Source: Orientallactaga sibirica (lineage: Eukaryota > Chordata > Mammalia > Rodentia > Dipodidae). From it: a stretch of 64,000 nt of DNA. Below, in pieces: positions 59,501 through 64,000 of this stretch. The notes below the pieces were generated by a model, which saw only the letters and a program-made list of their open reading frames with translations, ran no database searches and was not told the DNA's origin. A program made the position numbers and the translations under genes. Position 1 is the stretch's first letter, and each line of letters opens with the position of its first letter. The stretch lies in contig JAEOAD010000888.1 in NCBI GenBank assembly GCA_036365145.1, positions 4,017,501 to 4,081,500 on the forward strand. The letters run 5' to 3'.

Positions 59501-59850
59501 ATCCCAAGTGCTGGGATTAAAGGTGTGCACCACCATGCCTGGCTCTGAATATTTTATTTTTACTTATTTACTTGAGAGAGAAAGAGAGAATGGGCCCAGT
59601 AGGGTCTCTGGCTGCTACAAACGAACTCCAGACACATGCGCCATCTAGTGCATCTGGTTTACATGGGTCCTGGGGAATCAAACCTGGGCCCTTAGGCTTC
59701 CTAGACAAGTGCTTTAACTGCTAAGCCATCTTTCTAGTCCTAAAAAAATTTTAAATGTATACATTCTGGTTACAGTCTTAATCAAATATGTGGTTTGCAA
59801 GTATTTCTTTTACTTCTATTGAGAACTGCCTTGTGTTGGTTTTTCTCCCT
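56505..59850 (-). mobile_element. Second ancient L1 (L1M-type) 3' region, scattered
   Basis: Segments at about 56505-56640 ('ggttttgatttacattttcc', 'ttctattcatatcttttgcc') and 59742-59850 ('ttaatcaaatatgtggtttg') follow the order of an inverted old L1 3' region, separated by 3.1 kb of younger SINEs. Recognised from family knowledge. Confidence 0.55.
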
Positions 59851-61289
59851 GCTTTGGAGATTTCATTTCAGGACAAGAGGTAAAGCTTCAGGTAGTAGTC
59901 AGAAAAGAGATTTGAGACGCTAGTGGTGCCCCCCCCCCTTCTGTAGTGCTGTAAATTAAATCTGGAGCTTTCAGTGTGGTAGGCAAGAGCTCTACCATGG
60001 AGCTCTGGCGCCCATAGTAACAAATTTCATTAAGAACCTACTTGTGGACTGGAGAGATGGCTTAGTGGTTAAGGCGCATGCCTGTGAAGCATAAGGAACC
60101 AGGTTCAATTCTCCAGGTCCCACGTAAGCCAGATGCACAAGGTGATGCTTGCATCTAGAGTTCGTTTGCAGTGGCTTGAGACCCTGGCATGCCCATTCTC
60201 GGTCACTTTCTTTCTCTCTCTCCCCCTCTCTCTAATAAATAAATGAAAATATTTTAAAAAGAACCTACTTTGTGTCACATAACTCTACAGTTATAACAAG
60301 CAAGATAAATACTAGTGAAGGGGTTTACAGTTTAGTGATTAGAGGACATTAATTATAAAGAACTTCAAGCACATTAAGTACTTTCACCGAAGAGAATTAA
60401 GTGATTTTATAGACTGAAACTGGAAGCACAGAGATGGGAAAGAAATGGATCTAGGTCATACAGATTTCTAGGCTGACAGGTGGCAATTTCTAAACTCTTA
60501 GATACTAGATAACTGGTTAGCTATTCCTAGCCTCACCCCATTTCATTCTTGTTCTAGGCAAAAATCTGCTGTGATTATTCAGTTCTTCTTATCTTTTTTT
60601 TTTTTTTTTTTTTTGGTTTTTCGAGGTAGGGTCTCTCTCTGGCCCAGGCTGACCTGGAATTCACTATGTAGTCTCAGGGTGGCCTCGAACTCTCAGCAAT
60701 CCTCCTACCTCTGCCTCCCGAGTGCTGGGATTAAAGGCGTGCGCCACCATGCCCGGCTTAATTTTTTTTTTTTTTTTTTTTTTTTTGAGGTAGGGTCTCT
60801 AGTTCCGGGCTTGCCTCCATCTTACAGTGATGCTCCTACCTCTGCTTCCTGAGTGCCGGTTTAAAAGTGTATACCACTACACCTGACTTTGATCACTAAT
60901 TTGAGGAAGGCTTCTTACCACATAAAAATGAGTTAGGTTGGGCTGGAGAGATGCCTTAGCGGCTAAGGCGCCTGCCTGCTAAGCCTAAGAATGCTGGTTC
61001 CGATGTCCAGCGGTTCCAATCTCCAGGTCCCACGTTTAGCCAGATGCAAAGTGAGGCAAGGGTGCAATGCCGCACTTGCCCACAAGGGGGCGCACACATC
61101 CTGGATTTCGTTCATAGCAGCTGAGAGACTGCTGGCGCGCCCATGTCTGTCTCCCTCTCCCTCTCTATCTCTCTGTGTCTCTCTCTCTCCAAAAATAAAA
61201 ATGAAAAATAACACACAAAAAATTTTTTTAATGAGTTAGGTTAGATATTCTAAAGTTGAACAGTACATAGGAAATTTCTTTATTTTTAT

Positions 61290-62002
61290 TTATTTATTTA
61301 TTTTTATTTTTTACTGACAGCTGTTTTAATTGTAGACAATATCCCATGGTACTTCCCTACCTGCCCCCACTTTCCCCTTTAAAACTTCACTCTCCATCAT
61401 ATCCCCTCCCCCTCTAAACCAGTCTCTCTCTTCAGTTTGATGTCATCATCTTTTCCTCCTATTATGATGGTCTTGTGTAGGTAGTGTCAGGCACTGTGAG
61501 GTCATGGATATCCAGGCCATTTTGTGTCTGGAGGAGCATGTTGTAAGGAGTCCTACCCTTCCTGTGGCTCTTACATTCTTTCCGCCACCTCTTCCGCAAT
61601 GGACCCTGAGCTTTGGAAGGTGTGTTTGAGATGTTTCAGTGCTGAGCACTCCTCTGTCCCTTCTTCTCAGCACTATGGTGCCTTCTGAGTCATGCCAAGG
61701 TCGCCACCATCTTGAAAGAGAAGTTTCTCTAACCAAAAGTGAGAGTAGCATTAATAGATGGGTGTAGACATTAAGAGGAGTGCTTACTGGGCAGTTTGGT
61801 GAGCATAGTATATACATTTAGCATGACACCAGCAGACATTACACCCCTAGGGCTCATGACTACCCCTGTTGTAGGTTTTCAGTATCAGGGATGTATTCCC
61901 TCCCATGGAGCAGGCCTCCAGTCCAATTAGAAAGCAATTGGTTTCCCCCATAATAGACATGCCACTATTGCACCCGTTGGCTCATTTGGCCTGGCTGGCC
62001 AA

Positions 62003-62003
<1 letters not shown>
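61290..62003 (-). mobile_element. L1-like 3' end, copy C
   Basis: Inverted copy of 745-1550. The T-rich end is at about 61270-61315; 'tagacaatatcccatggtac' and 'gtcatggatatccaggccat' are shared with the other copies. It ends abruptly at ggccaaat, directly against the (TG)n run. Confidence 0.7.
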
Positions 62004-62058
<55 letters not shown>

Positions 62059-62080
62059 ATGTATGTATGTATGTATGTAT
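62004..62080. repeat. (TG)n(TATG)n compound microsatellite
   Basis: About 19 TG units followed by about ten (gtat) units with no interruption. It lies between two L1-like copies in the same orientation. Confidence 0.95.
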
Positions 62081-62380
62081 TTTTGACAACTTCTTAATTG
62101 TAGACAATATCCCATGGTATTTCCCTCCTTCCCCCCACTTTCCCCTCTGAAATGTCACTCTCCATCATATCCCCTCCCCCCTCTAAATCAGTCTCTATTT
62201 TCAGTTTGATGTCATGATCTTTTCCTCCTATTATGATGGTCGTGTGCAGGTAGTGTCAGGTACTGTGAGGTCATGGATATCCAGGCCATTTTGTGTCTGG
62301 AGGAGCACATTGTAAGGAGTCCTACCCTTCCTTTGGCTCTTACATTCTTGCTGCCCCCTCTTACACAACGGACCCCGTTT
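62080..62380 (-). mobile_element. L1-like 3' end, copy D (5' truncated)
   Basis: Starts 'ttttgacaacttcttaattg', then the same sequence as 61315-61610, ending at 'acaacggaccccg' where a T-run and an antisense B1 (62395-62535) follow. It is shorter than copy C. Confidence 0.7.
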
Positions 62381-63274
62381 TTTTTTTGTTTGTTTGTTTT
62401 TGTTTTTAAGGTAGGGTCTCACTCTAGCTCAGGCCGACCTGGAACCACTATGTAGTCTCAGGACAGTGATCCTCCTTACTTACCTCTGCCTCCTGAATGC
62501 TGGGATTAAAGGCGTGTACCACCATGCCTGGCGCAGGAATTTCATTTTTTAATATTTATTTGTTAGAGAGAGAGAATGGGCAGGCTAGGGGCTCTAGCCA
62601 CTACAAACGAACTTCAGATGCATGTACTGCTTTGTGCATCTGGCTTTATGTGGGTACTGGGGAACTGAACCTGGCTCCTTTGGCTTTGCCAGTAACCACC
62701 TTAACTGTTAAGCCATCTCCAATCCTACATAGGAAATTTCTATAAATCGTCCATGTTATAAATTATTCAATATGCAAATTTTAATTTTGTATTCTGCTTT
62801 AATAGTATAGAAAGAATTTTCTCTTATAAGTGATTTCATATTTTTAAGTATATTTTATTTATTTATTTATTTTAGAGAAAGAGGCAGAGAGAGAGAGAAT
62901 GGGAGTGCCAGGGCCTCTAGCCACTGTAAGCTAATTCCAGACACGTGCGCCCCCTTGTGCATCTGGTTTACGTGGGTTCTGAAAGATCAAACCCAGGATC
63001 CTTTCGCTTTGCAGGAAACACCTTAACCACTAAGCCATCTCTCCAGCCCGAGTGATTTCATTTTATATTGTGAGAGGAACAGTTTTATTTTGCCATATTC
63101 CATGTTAGTTCTTTTTTTTGGGGGTGGGGGGTCAAGGTAGGGTTTCAGTCTAGCCCAGGCTGACCTGGAATTCACTATGGAGTGTCAGGGTGGCCTTGAA
63201 CTCATAGCAATCCTCCTACCTCTGCCTCCAAGTCCTGGGATTAAAGGTGTGTGCCACTAAGCCCGACCATTTTA

Positions 63275-63400
63275 GTATTTGTTTTTTTATGACCTCCATA
63301 TATCTAAACATGATTATAATCTCCTATCACCCTCACTTTCCCCTTTCCCTGTTGAATCTTCTTTATTCCAACTCATATTCTATTTTTTAATAACTTTTTT
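63275..63400 (-). mobile_element. L1-like 3' fragment, copy E (diverged)
   Basis: About 125 bp with the layout of the other L1-like 3' ends (tttttatgacctcc... cactttcccctttccctg), strongly diverged and followed by an antisense B1. Confidence 0.4.
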
Positions 63401-63780
63401 TTTTTTGCTTTTTCGAGGTAGGGTCTCACTCTGGCCTAGGCTGACCTGGAATTAACTATGTAGTCTCAGGGTGGCCTTGAACTCACGGCGATCCTCCTAC
63501 ATCTGCCTCCCCAGTGCTAGGATTAAAGGCATGCACCACCATGCCCAGCAATAACTTTTTTTTTTTAAGATTTTACTTTATTTGTTTATTTGAGACAGAG
63601 AGGAGGAGGAAGAAAGAGTGAGAATGGGCACGCCAGGGCCTATAGTCATTGCAAATGAACTCCAGATGCATGTATCACCATGTGCATCTGTCTTACGTTG
63701 GACCTGGAGAATTGAACCGGAGTCCTTAACCACTAAGCCATCTTTCCAGTCCCTCATATTCCTTTTCTTTTCTTTTTCTT

Positions 63781-63826
63781 TGTTTTGTTTTGTTTTGTTT
63801 TGTTTTGTTTTGTTTTGTTTGTTTTT
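63781..63826. repeat. (TTTTG)n microsatellite
   Basis: About nine ttttg units joined to an antisense B1 that has lost its middle part (63826-63905). It is an expanded SINE tail. Confidence 0.9.
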
Positions 63827-64000
63827 CGAGGTAGGGTCTCACTGGAATTCACTATGTAGTCTCAGGGTGGCCTCGAACTCATGGTGATCCTCCTACCTCT
63901 GCCTCCCCAGGGTTTCTCACTACGCCCAGAACTTGACAATTTTGCAAGTCTAGCTAGCCCACTTACCTGGGGATCATCTTGAGTACTGGAATTATAAGCA

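Larger units (their letters stand above)
54625..64000 (+). repeat. Intron 25 repeats (runs past the window)
   Basis: B2-like on + at 55028-55205, 55385-55580, 55755-55945, 56888-57120, 57622-57835, 58932-59160, 60045-60265, 60940-61210 (long), and older longer forms at 54715-55020 and 58440-58745. B2-like on - at 56195-56420, 58140-58290, 59560-59740, 62540-62730, 62860-63050, 63555-63755. B1 on + at 55208-55375, 55590-55750, 57150-57290, 57300-57450, 57455-57615, 57840-57995, 58015-58135, 58310-58430. B1 on - at 56735-56880, 58755-58915, 59240-59395, 59400-59550, 60590-60760, 60785-60895, 62395-62535, 63110-63270, 63405-63550, 63826-63905. ID remnants (-) at 56655-56715 and 59945-60010. Unique: 55945-56165, 60265-60570, 62730-62850. 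No exon was found. Confidence 0.75.

Overview
This is mammalian nuclear DNA, almost certainly from a rodent. It holds one recognisable protein gene in split form, SRCAP on the + strand, embedded in a very dense field of short interspersed repeats. The SINEs are a 7SL-derived B1-type family (ends in '...ccctacctcgaaaaacc' plus A-tail) and a tRNA-derived B2-like family (starts 'gggctggagagatggcttag', then box B 'ggttcgattcc', CT-rich 3' part, aataaa tail). This combination looks to me like a jerboa-type (Dipodidae) genome. The species is an inference; the rodent assignment is firm.

Layout: 1-8440 is intergenic and nearly all repeats, including a 623-bp tandem duplication (3845-5090). A CpG-island promoter lies at about 8450-9570, with ZNF143-, Sp1-, BANP-like and YY1-type motifs. 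Two noncoding exons (about 8590-8907 and 10710-10783) are followed by the exon with the start codon (ATG 12214). From there 22 further coding exons run in a consistent reading frame to 54624. They give 1886 codons: the N-terminus, HSA domain, long acidic region, the N-terminal lobe of the Snf2 ATPase (DEMGLGKT at 31177-31200, DEAQ in the exon starting 35090) and most of the proline/serine-rich insertion between the ATPase lobes. The C-terminal helicase lobe and AT-hook tail must lie beyond 64000. From 54625 to the end is one intron, again packed with repeats.

SRCAP is the motor of the SRCAP chromatin-remodelling complex, which swaps H2A-H2B for H2A.Z-H2B in nucleosomes. No second protein gene is visible. 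Apart from SRCAP I see a U6 snRNA pseudogene fragment (in two copies), a candidate intronic H/ACA-like RNA, and young and ancient L1-type pieces.

Most notable points: (1) a 1.4-kb direct tandem duplication that carries a whole coding exon (HSA start), with one intact copy and one frameshifted copy, possibly an assembly artefact; (2) a 157-codon stop-free leader in frame with the SRCAP ATG, plus an overlapping out-of-frame uORF; (3) a 51-codon in-frame, protein-like extension past the donor of the exon ending 52653; (4) nested retroposons whose target-site duplications can be read directly; (5) a strong antisense bias of SINEs in the introns that reverses after 54.7 kb. Exon numbers below are local to this window. 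Repeat boundaries were read by eye and may be off by about 10-20 bases.
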